Assembly: GCF_933775445.1 (NCBI RefSeq)
Contig: NW_026089494.1
Coordinates: 1 to 64,000, forward strand
DNA: 64,000 nucleotides
Source: Argentina anserina
Lineage: Eukaryota; Streptophyta; Magnoliopsida; Rosales; Rosaceae
Direction of reading: 5' to 3'
This document shows, piece after piece, positions 13,301 through 26,800 of the stretch. The stretch's first letter is position 1. The number at the start of each line of letters is the position of its first letter. A model generated the notes under the pieces. It was not told where the DNA came from. It worked only from the letters and a program-made list of their open reading frames with translations, and did not search any database. A program made the translations under genes and the position numbers.

Positions 13301-16300
13301 AGAAACTCGCATCAGAAAGGCTTACAGAAAGATACTCAAACGAGAATTGAAAAGATACTCAAATTGCAATAGTAAACATACTCAAACGATAGAAAGATAC
13401 TCAGTTTGAAAGAAACACACGCCCACACTGGAAACACTCTCAAATTCAAGAAAAACTCGCATCAGAAAGCCGTTCAGAAACATACTCAAACGTGAATTGA
13501 AAAGATACTCAAAGTGCAATAGTAAACATACTCAAACGATAGAAAGATACTCAGTTTGAAAGAAACACACGCCCACACTGGAAACACTCTCAAATTCAAT
13601 AAAAACTCGCATCAGAAAGGCTTACAGAAAGATACTTAAACGAGAATTGAAAAGATACTCAAAGTGCAATAATAAACATACTCAAACGATAGAAAGATAC
13701 TCAGTTTGAAAGAAACACACGCCCACACTGGAAACACTCTCAAATTCAAGAAAAACTCGCATCAGAAAGCCGTTCAGAAACAAACTCAAACGGGAATTGA
13801 AAAGATACTCAAAGTGCAATAGTAAACATACTGAAACGATAGAAAGATACTCAGTTTGAAAGAAACACACGCCCACACTGGAAACACTCTCAAATTCAAT
13901 AGAAACTCGCATCAAAAAGGCTTACAGAAAGATACTCAAACGAGAATTGAAAAGATACTCAAATTGTAATAGTAAACATACTCAAACGATAGAAAGATAC
14001 TCAGTTTGAAAGAAACACACGCCCACACTGGAAACACTCTCAAATTCAAGAAAAACTCGCATCAGAAAGCCGTTCAGAAACATACTCAAACGGGAATTGA
14101 AAAGATACTCAAAGTGCAATAGTAAACAAACTCAAACGATAGAAAGATACTCAGTTTGAAAGAAACACACGCCCACACTGGAAACACTCTCACATTCAAT
14201 AAAAACTCGCATCAGAAAGGCTTACAGAAAGATACTTAAACGAGAATTGAAAAGATACTCAAAGTGCAATAGTAAACATACTCAAACGATAGAAAGATAC
14301 TCAGTTTGAAAGAAACACACGCCCACACTGGAAACACTCTCACATTTAATAAAAACTCGCATCAGAAAGGCTTACAGAAAGATACTCAAACGAGAATTGA
14401 AAAGATACTCAAATTGCAATAGTAAACATACTCAAACGATAGAAAGATACTCAGTTTGAAAGAAACACACGCCCACACTGGAAACACTCTCAAATTCAAG
14501 AAAAACTCGCATCAGAAAGCCGTTCAGAAACATACTCAAACGGGAATTGAAAAGATACTCAAAGTGCAATAGTAAACATACTCAAACGATAGAAAGATAC
14601 TCAGTTTGAAAGAAACACACGGCCACACTGGAAACACTCTCACATTCAATAAAAACTCGCATCAGAAAGGCTTACAGAAAGATACTCAAACGAGAATTGA
14701 AAAGATACTCAAAGTGCAATAGTAAACATACTCAAACGATAGAAAGATACTCAGTTTGAAAGAAACACACGCCCACACAGGAAACACTCTCAAATTCAAG
14801 AAAAACTCGCATCGAAAGCCGTTCAGAAAGATACTCAAACGAGAATTGAAAAGATACTCAAATTGCAATAGTAAACATACTCAAACGATAGAAAGATACT
14901 CAGTTTGAAAGAAACACACGCCCACACTGGAAACACTCTCCAATTCAAGAAAAACTCGCATTGAAAGCCGTTCAGAAAGATACTCAAACGAGAATTGAAA
15001 AGATACTCAAAGTGCAATAGTAAACATACTCAAACGATAGAAAGATACTCAGTTTGAAAGAAACACACGCCCACACAGGAAACACTCTCAAATTCAAGAA
15101 AAACTCGCATCGAAAGCCGTTCAGAAAGATACTCAAACGAGAATTGAAAAGATACTCAAAGTGCAATAGTAAACATACTGAAACGGTAGAAAGATACTCA
15201 GTTTGAAAGAAACACACGCCCACACTGGAAACACTCTCAAATTCAATAGAAACTCGCATCAAAAAGGCTTACAGAAAGATACTCAAACGAGAATTGAAAA
15301 GATACTCAAATTGCAATAGTAAACATACTCAAACGATAGAAAGATACTCAGTTTCAAAGAAACACACGCCCACACAGGAAACACTCTCAAATTCAAGAAA
15401 AACTCGCATCGAAAGCCGTTCAGAAAGATACTCAAACGAGAATTGAAAAGATACTCAAAGTGCAATAGTAAACATACTCAAACGATAGAAAGATACTCAG
15501 TTTGAAAGAAACACACGCCCACACTGGAAACACTCTCAAATTCAATAGAAACTCGCATCAGAAAGGCTTACAGAAAGATACTCAGTTTGAAAGAAACACA
15601 CGCCCACACTGGAAACACTCTCAAATTCAATAGAAACTCGCATCAGAAAGGCTTACAGAAAGATACTCAAACGAGAATTGAAAAGATACTCAAATTGCAA
15701 TAGTAAACATACTCAAACGATAGAAAGATACTCAGTTTGAAAGTAACACACGCCCACACTGGAAACACTCTCAAATTCAATAGAAACTGGCATCACAAAG
15801 GCTTACAGAAAGATACTCAAACGAGAATTGAAAAGATACTCAAATTGCAATAGTAAACATACTCAAACGATAGAAAGATACTCAGTTTGAAAGAAACACA
15901 CGCCCACACTGGAAACACTCTCAAATTCAATAAAAACTCGCATTGAAAGCCGTTCAGAAAGATACTCAAACGAGAATTGAAAAGATACTCAAAGTGCAAT
16001 AGTAAACATACTCAAACGATAGAAAGATACTCAGTTTGAAAGAAGCACACGCCCACACAGGAAACACTCTCAAATTCAAGAAAAACTCGCATCGAAAGCC
16101 GTTCAGAAAGATACTCAAACGAGAATTGAAAAGATACTCAAAGTGCAATAGTAAACATACTGAAACGGTAGAAAGATACTCAGTTTGAAAGAAACACACG
16201 CCCACACTGGAAACACTCTCAAATTCAATAGAAACTCGCATCAAAAAGGCTTACAGAAAGATACTCAAACGAGAATTGAAAAGATACTCAAATTGCAATA

Positions 16301-18518
16301 GTAAACATACTCAAACGATAGAAAGATACTCAGTTTGAAAGAAACACACGCCCACACTGGAAACACTCTCAAATTCAAGAAAAACTCGCATCAGAAAGCC
16401 GTTCAGAAACATACTCAAACGTGAATTGAAAAGATACTCAAAGTGCAATAGTAAACAAACTCAAACGATAGAAAGATACTCAGTTTGAAAGAAACACACG
16501 CCCACACTGGAAACACTCTCACATTCAATAAAAACTCGCATCAGAAAGGCTTACAGAAAGATACTTAAACGAGAATTGAAAAGATACTCAAAGTGCAATA
16601 ATAAACATACTCAAACGATAGAAAGATACTCAGTTTGAAAGAAACACACGCCCACACTGGAAACACTCTCAAATTCAAGAAAAACTCGCATCAGAAAGCC
16701 GTTCAGAAACAAACTCAAACGGGAATTGAAAAGATACTCAAAGTGCAATAGTAAACATACTGAAACGATAGAAAGATACTCAGTTTGAAAGAAACACACG
16801 CCCACACTGGAAACACTCTCAAATTCAATAGAAACTCGCATCAAAAAGGCTTACAGAAAGATACTCAAACGAGAATTGAAAAGATACTCAAATTGTAATA
16901 GTAAACATACTCAAACGATAGAAAGATACTCAGTTTGAAAGAAACACACGCCCACACTGGAAACACTCTCAAATTCAAGAAAAACTCGCATCAGAAAGCC
17001 GTTCAGAAACATACTCAAACGGGAATTGAAAAGATACTCAAAGTGCAATAGTAAACAAACTCAAACGATAGAAAGATACTCAGTTTGAAAGAAACACACG
17101 CCCACACTGGAAACACTCTCACATTCAATAAAAACTCGCATCAGAAAGGCTTACAGAAAGATACTTAAACGAGAATTGAAAAGATACTCAAAGTGCAATA
17201 GTAAACATACTCAAACGATAGAAAGATACTCAGTTTGAAAGAAACACACGCCCACACTGGAAACACTCTCACATTTAATAAAAACTCGCATCAGAAAGGC
17301 TTACAGAAAGATACTCAAACGAGAATTGAAAAGATACTCAAATTGCAATAGTAAACATACTCAAACGATAGAAAGATACTCAGTTTGAAAGAAACACACG
17401 CCCACACTGGAAACACTCTCAAATTCAAGAAAAACTCGCATCAGAAAGCCGTTCAGAAACATACTCAAACGGGAATTGAAAAGATACTCAAAGTGCAATA
17501 GTAAACATACTCAAACGATAGAAAGATACTCAGTTTGAAAGAAACACACGCCCACACTGGAAACACTCTCACATTCAATAAAAACTCGCATCAGAAAGGC
17601 TTACAGAAAGATACTCAAACGAGAATTGAAAAGATACTCAAAGTGCAATAGTAAACATACTCAAACGATAGAAAGATACTCAGTTTGAAAGAAACACACG
17701 CCCACACAGGAAACACTCTCAAATTCAAGAAAAACTCGCATCGAAAGCCGTTCAGAAAGATACTCAAACGAGAATTGAAAAGATACTCAAATTGCAATAG
17801 TAAACATACTCAAACGATAGAAAGATACTCAGTTTGAAAGAAACACACGCCCACACTGGAAACACTCTCCAATTCAAGAAAAACTCGCATTGAAAGCCGT
17901 TCAGAAAGATACTCAAACGAGAATTGAAAAGATACTCAAAGTGCAATAGTAAACATACTCAAACGATAGAAAGATACTCAGTTTGAAAGAAACACACGCC
18001 CACACAGGAAACACTCTCAAATTCAAGAAAAACTCGCATCGAAAGCCGTTCAGAAAGATACTCAAACGAGAATTGAAAAGATACTCAAAGTGCAATAGTA
18101 AACATACTGAAACGGTAGAAAGATACTCAGTTTGAAAGAAACACACGCCCACACTGGAAACACTCTCAAATTCAATAGAAACTCGCATCAAAAAGGCTTA
18201 CAGAAAGATACTCAAACGAGAATTGAAAAGATACTCAAATTGCAATAGTAAACATACTCAAACGATAGAAAGATACTCAGTTTCAAAGAAACACACGCCC
18301 ACACAGGAAACACTCTCAAATTCAAGAAAAACTCGCATCGAAAGCCGTTCAGAAAGATACTCAAACGAGAATTGAAAAGATACTCAAAGTGCAATAGTAA
18401 ACATACTCAAACGATAGAAAGATACTCAGTTTGAAAGAAACACACGCCCACACTGGAAACACTCTCAAATTCAATAGAAACTCGCATCAAAAAGGCTTAC
18501 AGAAAGATACTCAGTTTG
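2282..18518 (+). repeat. Recurrent 85-bp truncated monomers
   Basis: In eight places a monomer jumps from GGCTTACAGAAAGATACTC straight to AGTTTGAAAG, missing 65 bp. The fusion octamer AGATACTC begins at 2,282, 5,308, 6,292, 9,226, 11,665, 12,647, 15,576 and 18,505. The deleted segment lies between two copies of AGATACTC inside the normal monomer (about 65 bp apart), so the junction keeps one copy. All eight have the same breakpoint, which fits one deletion spread by HOR amplification. Confidence 0.9.
4421..16600 (+). repeat. Long-range direct duplication, about 6.35 kb
   Basis: Variants between about 4.4 and 10.25 kb recur 6,345-6,357 bp downstream. Examples are TCTTAAATTC (4,421 and 10,768), AGATATTCAAACG (near 4,615 and 10,961), the tandem 85-bp junctions (5,308 and 6,292 against 11,665 and 12,647), and the run of monomers from 8,336 to 9,894 against 14,686 to 16,244 (offset 6,350). 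The offset equals 3,421 + 2,929, so this is a larger repeat built from two HOR units of unequal length. The small drift in offset reflects single-base indels concentrated in the upstream copy. Confidence 0.8.
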
Positions 18519-21500
18519 AAAGAAACACACGCCCACACTGGAAACACTCTCAAATTCAATAGAAACTCGCATCAGAAAGGCTTACAGAAAGATACTCAAA
18601 CGAGAATTGAAAAGATACTCAAATTGCAATAGTAAACATACTCAAACGATAGAAAGATACTCAGTTTGAAAGTAACACACGCCCACACTGGAAACACTCT
18701 CAAATTCAATAGAAACTGGCATCACAAAGGCTTACAGAAAGATACTCAAACGAGAATTGAAAAGATACTCAAATTGCAATAGTAAACATACTCAAACGAT
18801 AGAAAGATACTCAGTTTGAAAGAAACACACGCCCACACTGGAAACACTCTCCAATTCAAGAAAAACTCGCATTGAAAGCCGTTCAGAAAGATACTCAAAC
18901 GAGAATTGAAAAGATACTCAAAGTGCAATAGTAAACATACTCAAACGATAGAAAGATACTCAGTTTGAAAGAAGCACACGCCCACACAGGAAACACTCTC
19001 AAATTCAAGAAAAACTCGCATCGAAAGCCGTTCAGAAAGATACTCAAACGAGAATTGAAAAGATACTCAAAGTGCAATAGTAAACATACTGAAACGGTAG
19101 AAAGATACTCAGTTTGAAAGAAACACACGCCCACACTGGAAACACTCTCAAAATCAATAGAAACTCGCATCAAAAAGGCTTACAGAAAGATACTCAAACG
19201 AGAATTGAAAAGATACTCAAATTGCAATAGTAAACATACTCAAACGATAGAAAGATACTCAGTTTGAAAGAAACACACGCCCACACTGGAAACACTCTCA
19301 AATTCAAGAAAAACTCGCATCAGAAAGCCGTTCAGAAACATACTCAAACGTGAATTGAAAAGATACTCAAAGTGCAATAGTAAACATACTCAAACGATAG
19401 AAAGATACTCAGTTTGAAAGAAACACACGCCCACACTGGAAACACTCTCACATTCAATAAAAACTCGCATCAGAAAGGCTTACAGAAAGATACTTAAACG
19501 AGAATTGAAAAGATACTCAAAGTGCAATAATAAACATACTCAAACGATAGAAAGATACTCAGTTTGAAAGAAACACACGCCCACACTGGAAACACTCTCA
19601 AATTCAAGAAAAACTCGCATCAGAAAGCCGTTCAGAAACAAACTCAAACGGGAATTGAAAAGATACTCAAAGTGCAATAGTAAACATACTGAAACGATAG
19701 AAAGATACTCAGTTTGAAAGAAACACACGCCCACACTGGAAACACTCTCAAATTCAATAGAAACTCGCATCAAAAAGGCTTACAGAAAGATACTCAAACG
19801 AGAATTGAAAAGATACTCAAATTGCAATAGTAAACATACTCAAACGATAGAAAGATACTCAGTTTGAAAGAAACACACGGCCACACTGGAAACACTCTCA
19901 CATTCAATAAAAACTCGCATCAGAAAGGCTTACAGAAAGATACTCAAACGAGAATTGAAAAGATACTCAAATTGCAATAGTAAACATACTCAAACGATAG
20001 AAAGATACTCAGTTTGAAAGAAACACACGCCCACACTGGAAACACTCTCAAATTCAATAGAAACTCGCATCAGAAAGGCTTACAGAAAGATACTCAAACG
20101 AGAATTGAAAAGATACTCAAATTGCAATAGTAAACATACTCAAACGATAGAAAGATACTCAGTTTGAAAGAAACACACGCCCACACTGGAAACACTCAAA
20201 TTCAATAGAAACTCGCATCAGAAAGGCTTACAGAAAGATACTCAAACGAGAATTGAAAAGATACTCAAAGTGCAATAGTAAACATACTCAAACGATAGAA
20301 AGATACTCAGTTTGAAAGAAACACACGCCCACACTGGAAACACTCTCAAATTCAAGAAAAACTCGCATCGAAAGCCGTTCAGAAAGATACTCAAACGAGA
20401 ATTGAAAAGATACTCAAAGTGCAATAATAAACATACTCAAACGATAGAAAGATACTCAGTTTGAAAGAAACACACGCCCACACTGGAAACACTCTCAAAT
20501 TCAAGAAAAACTCGCATCAGAAAGCCGTTCAGAAACAAACTCAAACGGGAATTGAAAAGATACTCAAAGTGCAATAGTAAACATACTCAAACGATAGAAA
20601 GATACTCAGTTTGAAAGAAACACACGCCCACACTGGAAACACTCTCAAATTCAAGAAAAACTCGCATCGAAAGCCGTTCAGAAACAAACTCAAACGGGAA
20701 TTGAAAAGATACTCAAAGTGCAATAGTAAACATACTCAAACGATAGAAAGATACTCAGTTTGAAAGAAACACACGCCCACACTGGACACACTCTCAAATT
20801 CAAGAAAAACTCGCATCAGAAAGCCGTTCAGAAACAAACTCAAACGGGAATTGAAAAGATACTCAAAGTGCAATAGTAAACATACTCAAACGATAGAAAG
20901 ATACTCAGTTTGAAAGAAACACACGCCCACACTGGAAACACTCTCACATTCAATAAAAACTCGCATCAGAAAGGCTTACAGAAAGATACTTAAACGAGAA
21001 TTGAAAAGATACTCAAAGTGCAATAGTAAACATACTCAAACGATAGAAAGATACTCAGTTTGAAAGAAACACACGCCCACACTGGAAACACTCTCACATT
21101 CAATAAAAACTCGCATCAGAAAGGCCTACAGAAAGATACTCAAACGAGAATTGAAAAGATACTCAAATTGCAATAGTAAACATACTCAAACGATAGAAAG
21201 ATACTCAGTTTGAAAGAAACACACGCCCACACTGGAAACACTCTCAAATTCAAGAAAAACTCGCATCAGAAAGCCGTTCAGAAACATACTCAAACGGGAA
21301 TTGAAAAGATACTCAAAGTGCAATAGTAAACATACTCAAACGATAGAAAGATACTCAGTTTGAAAGAAACACACGCCCACACTGGAAACACTCTCACATT
21401 CAATAGAAACTCGCATCAAAAAGGCTTACAGAAAGATACTCAAACGAGAATTGAAAAGATACTCAAATTGCAATAGTAAACATACTCAAACGATAGAAAG

Positions 21501-23374
21501 ATACTCAGTTTGAAAGAAACACACGCCCACACTGGAAACACTCTCAAATTCAAGAAAAACTCGCATCGAAAGCCGTTCAGAAAGATACTCAAACGAGAAT
21601 TGAAAAGATACTCAGTTTGAAAGAAACACACGCCCACACTGTAAACACTCTCAAATTCAAGAAAAACTCGCATCAGAAAGCCGTTCAGAAACATACTCAA
21701 ACGGGAATTGAAAAGATACTCAAAGTGCAATAGTAAACATACTCAAACGATAGAAAGATACTCAGTTTGAAAGAAACACACGCCCACACTGGAAACACTC
21801 TCAAATTCAAGAAAAACTCGCATCGAAAGCCGTTCAGAAAGATACTCAAACGAGAATTGAAAAGATACTCAAAGTGCAATAATAAACATACTCAAACGAT
21901 AGAAAGATACTCAGTTTGAAAGAAACACACGCCCACACTGGAAACACTCTCAAATTCAAGAAAAACTCGCATCAGAAAGCCGTTCAGAAACAAACTCAAA
22001 CGGGAATTGAAAAGATACTCAAAGTGCAATAGTAAACATACTCAAACGATAGAAAGATACTCAGTTTGAAAGAAACACACGCCCACACTGGAAACACTCT
22101 CAAATTCAAGAAAAACTCGCATCAGAAAGCCGTTCAGAAACATACTCAAACGGGAATTGAAAAGATACTCAAAGTGCAATAGTAAACATACTCAAACGAT
22201 AGAAAGATACTCAGTTTGAAAGAAACACACGCCCACACTGGAAACACTCTCAAATTCAAGAAAAACTCGCATCGAAAGCCGTTCAGAAAGATACTCAAAC
22301 GAGAATTGAAAAGATACTCAAAGTGCAATAATAAACATACTCAAACGATAGAAAGATACTCAGTTTGAAAGAAACACACGCCCACACTGGAAACACTCTC
22401 AAATTCAAGAAAAACTCGCATCAGAAAGCCGTTCAGAAACAAACTCAAACGGGAATTGAAAAGATACTCAAAGTGCAATAGTAAACATACTCAAACGATA
22501 GAAAGATACTCAGTTTGAAAGAAACACACGCCCACACTGGAAACACTCTCAAATTCAAGAAAAACTCGCATCAGAAAGCCGTTCAGAAACATACTCAAAC
22601 GGGAATTGAAAAGATACTCAAAGTGCAATAGTAAACATACTCAAACGATAGAAAGATACTCAGTTTGAAAGAAACACACGCCCACACTGGAAACACTCTC
22701 ACATTCAATAAAAACTCGCATCAGAAAGGCTTACAGAAAGATACTCAAACGAGAATTGAAAAGATACTCAAAGTGCAATAGTAAACATACTCAAACGATA
22801 GAAAGATACTCAGTTTGAAAGAAACACACGCCCACACTGGAAACACTCTCACATTCAATAAAAACTCGCATCAGAAAGGCCTACAGAAAGATACTCAAAC
22901 GAGAATTGAAAAGATACTCAAATTGCAATAGTAAACATACTCAAACGATAGAAAGATACTCAGTTTGAAAGAAACACACGCCCACACTGGAAACACTCTC
23001 AAATTCAAGAAAAACTCGCATCAGAAAGCCGTTCAGAAACATACTCAAACGGGAATTGAAAAGATACTCAAAGTGCAATAGTAAACATACTCAAACGATA
23101 GAAAGATACTCAGTTTGAAAGAAACACACGCCCACACTGGAAACACTCTCACATTCAATAGAAACTCGCATCAAAAAGGCTTACAGAAAGATACTCAAAC
23201 GAGAATTGAAAAGATACTCAAATTGCAATAGTAAACATACTCAAACGATAGAAAGATACTCAGTTTGAAAGAAACACACGCCCACACTGGAAACACTCTC
23301 AAATTCAAGAAAAACTCGCATCGAAAGCCGTTCAGAAAGATACTCAAACGAGAATTGAAAAGATACTCAGTTTG
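4785..23374 (+). repeat. Recurrent 107-bp truncated monomers
   Basis: A second deletion form joins GAGAATTGAAAAGATACTC directly to AGTTTGAAAG, missing 42 bp. The octamer AGATACTC at the junction starts at 4,785, 11,131, 21,606 and 23,361. It uses the second and last of the internal octamers, whereas the 85-bp form uses the first and last. In the last three the following monomer also has CACACTGTAAAC, which is missing from the first, so that substitution arose after the deletion or was converted away. Confidence 0.88.
5308..19870 (+). repeat. 2,929-bp higher-order repeat with nested 982-bp module
   Basis: Marker monomers return at 2,929 bp. The 85-bp truncated monomer junction lies at 12,647, 15,576 and 18,505. 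The variant CGCATTGAAAGCC lies near 12,030, 14,959 and 17,888, and again near 13,012, 15,941 and 18,870. The length fits 13 monomers of 150 bp, six of 149 bp and one of 85 bp. Inside it a module of 982 bp (six full monomers plus the truncated one) is also found in tandem at 5,308-6,292 and 11,665-12,647. One unit (9,591 to 13,012) is 3,421 bp because it includes the extra tandem module. The pattern ends near 19,870, where GGCCAC-type monomers replace the expected order. Confidence 0.85.
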
Positions 23375-23590
23375 AAAGAAACACACGCCCACACTGTAAA
23401 CACTCTCAAATTCAAGAGAAACTCGCATCAGAAAGCCGTTCAGAAACATACTCAAACGAGAATTGAAAAGATACTCAAAGTGCAATAGTAAACATACTGA
23501 AACGATAGAAAGATACTCAGTTTGAAAGAAACACACGCCCACACTGGAAACACTCTCAAATTCAATAGAAACTCGCATCAAAAAGGCTTA
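20900..23590 (+). repeat. 1,755-bp higher-order repeat with a 107-bp truncated monomer
   Basis: The variant AAGGCCTACAG at 21,121 and 22,876, the truncated-monomer junction at 21,606 and 23,361, and the following CACACTGTAAACAC variant all repeat at 1,755 bp. Within it, monomers near 21,697-22,145 and 22,146-22,600 form a repeated trimer of 449 bp. The length fits eleven full monomers plus one shortened by 42 bp. Confidence 0.8.
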
Positions 23591-25439
23591 CAGAAAGATA
23601 CTCAAACGAGAATTGAAAAGATACTCAAAGTGCAATAGTAAACATACTCAAACGATAGAAAGATACTCAGTTTGAAAGAAACACCGCCCACACTGGAAAC
23701 ACTCTCAAATTCAAGAAAAACTCGCATTAGAAAGCCGTTCAGAAACAAACTCAAACGGGAATTGAAAAGATACTCAAAGTGCAATAGTAAACATACTCAA
23801 ACGATAGAAAGATACTCAGTTTGAAAGAAACACACGCCCACACTGGAAACACTCTCAAATTCAATAGAAACTCGCATCAGAAAGGCTTACAGAAAGATAC
23901 TCAAACGAGAATTGAAAAGATACTCAAATTGCAATAGTAAACATACTCAAACGATAGAAAGATACTCAGTTTGAAAAGAAACACACGCCCACACTGGAAA
24001 CACTCTCAAATTCAATAGAAACTCGCATCACAAAGGCTTACAGAAAGATACTCAAACGAGAATTGAAAAGATACTCAAATTGCAATAGTAAACATACTCA
24101 AACGATAGAAAGATACTCAGTTTGAAAGAAACACATGCCCACACTGGAAACACTCTCAAATTCAAGAAAAACTCGCATCGAAAGCCGTTCAGAAAGATAC
24201 TCAAACGAGAATTGAAAAGATACTCAAATTGCAATAGTAAACATACTCAAACGATAGAAAGATACTCAGTTTGAAAGAAACACACGCCCACACTGGAAAC
24301 ACTCTCAAATTCAAGAGAAACTCGCATCAGAAAGCCGTTCAGAAACATACTCAAACGGGAATTGAAAAGATACTCAAAGTGCAATAGTAAACATACTCAA
24401 ACGATAGAAAGATACTCAGTTTGAAAGAAACACACGGCCACACTGGAAACACTCTCACATTCAATAAAAACTCGCATCAGAAAGGCTTACAGAAAGATAC
24501 TCAACACGAGAATTGAAAAGATACTCAAATTGCAATAGTAAACATACTCAAACGATAGAAAGATACTCAGTTTGAAAGAAACACACGCCCACACTGGAAA
24601 CACTCTCAAATTCAATAGAAACTCGCATCAGAAAGGCTTACAGAAAGATACTCAAACGAGAATTGAAAAGATACTCAAATTGCAATAGTAAACATACTCA
24701 AACGATAGAAAGATACTCAGTTTGAAAGAAACACACGCCCACACTGGAAACACTCAAATTCAATAGAAACTCGCATCAGAAAGGCTTACAGAGCAGATAC
24801 TCAAACGAGAATTGAAAAGATACTCAAATTGCAATAGTAAACATACTCAAACGATAGAAAGATACTCAGTGTGAAGAAACACACGCCCACACTGGAAACA
24901 CTCTCAAATTCAAGAAAAACTCGCATCGAAAGCCGTTCAGAAAGATACTCAAACGAGAATTGAAAAGATACTCAAATTGCAATAGTAAACATACTCAAAC
25001 GATAGAAAGATACTCAGTTTGAAAGACACACACGCCCACACTGGAAACACTCTCAAATTCAAGAGAAACTCGCATCAGAAAGCCGTTCAGAAACATACTC
25101 AAACGGGAATTGAAAAGATACTCAAAGTGCAATAGTAAACATACTCAAACGATAGAAAGATACTCAGTTTGAAAGAAACACACGCCCACACTGGAAACAC
25201 TCTCAAATTCAAGAAAAACTCGCATCGAAAGCCGTTCAGAAAGATACTCAAACGAGAATTGAAAAGATACTCAAAGTGCAATAATAAACATACTCAAACG
25301 ATAGAAAGATACTCAGTTTGAAAGAAACACACGCCCACACTGGAAACACTCTCAAATTCAAGAGAAACTCGCATCAGAAAGCCGTTCAGAAACAAACTCA
25401 AACGGGAATTGAAAAGATACTCAAAGTGCAATAGTAAAC

Positions 25440-26800
25440 ATACTCAAACGATAGAAAGATACTCAGTTTGAAAGAAACACACGCCCACACTGGAAACACT
25501 CTCAAATTCAAGAAAAACTCGCATCAGAAAGCCGTTCAGAAACAAACTCAAACGGGAATTGAAAAGATACTCAAAGTGCAATAGTAAACATACTGAAACG
25601 ATAGAAAGATACTCAGTTTGAAAGAAACACACGCCCACACTGGAAACACTCTCACATTCAATAAAAACTCGCATCAGAAAGGCTTACAGAAAGATACTCA
25701 AACGAGAATTGAAAAGATACTCAAATTGCAATAGTAAACATACTCAAACGATAGAAAGATACTCAGTTTGAAAGAAACACACGCCCACACTGGAAACACT
25801 CTCAAATTCAAGAAAAACTCGCATCAGAAAGCCGTTCAGAAACATACTCAAACGGGAATTGAAAAGATACTCAAAGTGCAATAGTAAACATACTCAAACG
25901 ATAGAAAGATACTCAGTTTGAAAGAAACACACGCCCACACTGGAAACACTCTCACATTCAATAAAAACTCGCATCAGAAAGGCTTACAGAAAGATACTTA
26001 AACGAGAATTGAAAAGATACTCAAAGTGCAATAGTAAACATACTCAAACGATAGAAAGATACTCAGTTTGAAAGAAACACACGCCCACACTGGAAACACT
26101 CTCAAATTCAAGAAAAACTCGCATTAGAAAGCCGTTCAGAAACAAACTCAAACGGGAATTGAAAAGATACTCAAAGTGCAATAGTAAACATACTCAAACG
26201 ATAGAAAGATACTCAGTTTGAAAGAAACACACGCCCACACTGGAAACACTCTCAAATTCAATAGAAACTCGCATCAGAAAGGCTTACAGAAAGATACTCA
26301 AACGAGAATTGAAAAGATACTCAAATTGCAATAGTAAACATACTCAAACGATAGAAAGATACTCAGTTTGAAAGAAACACACGCCCACACTGGAAACACT
26401 CTCAAATTCAAGAAAAACTCGCATCAGAAAGCCGTTCAGAAACAAACTCAAACGGGAATTGAAAAGATACTCAAAGTGCAATAGTAAACATACTGAAACG
26501 ATAGAAAGATACTCAGTTTGAAAGAAACACACGCCCACACTGGAAACACTCTCACATTCAATAAAAACTCGCATCAGAAAGGCTTACAGAAAGATACTCA
26601 AACGAGAATTGAAAAGATACTCAAATTGCAATAGTAAACATACTCAAACGATAGAAAGATACTCAGTTTGAAAGAAACACACGCCCACACTGGAAACACT
26701 CTCAAATTCAAAAAAAACTCGCATCAGAAAGCCGTTCAGAAACATACTCAAACGAGAATTGAAAAGATACTCAAAGTGCAATAGTAAACATACTCAAACG
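25440..26800 (+). repeat. 900-bp (6-monomer) direct repeat
   Basis: The block from about 25,440 to 25,900 recurs at about 26,340 to 26,800, with the same succession of a GAAACAAACTC monomer, a CATACTGAAACG variant and a CACATTCAATAAAAAC monomer. The offset is exactly six 150-bp monomers. Confidence 0.7.

Noticed and set aside
23195..23581. The longest reverse-strand open frame (128 aa) and dozens of 60-96 aa relatives across the array
   Set aside because: They are translations of the satellite monomer. Each stops after one to a few monomers, they shift frame at 149-bp and truncated monomers, and frame conservation follows repeat copying only. The 128-aa case arises where a truncated monomer removes a stop.
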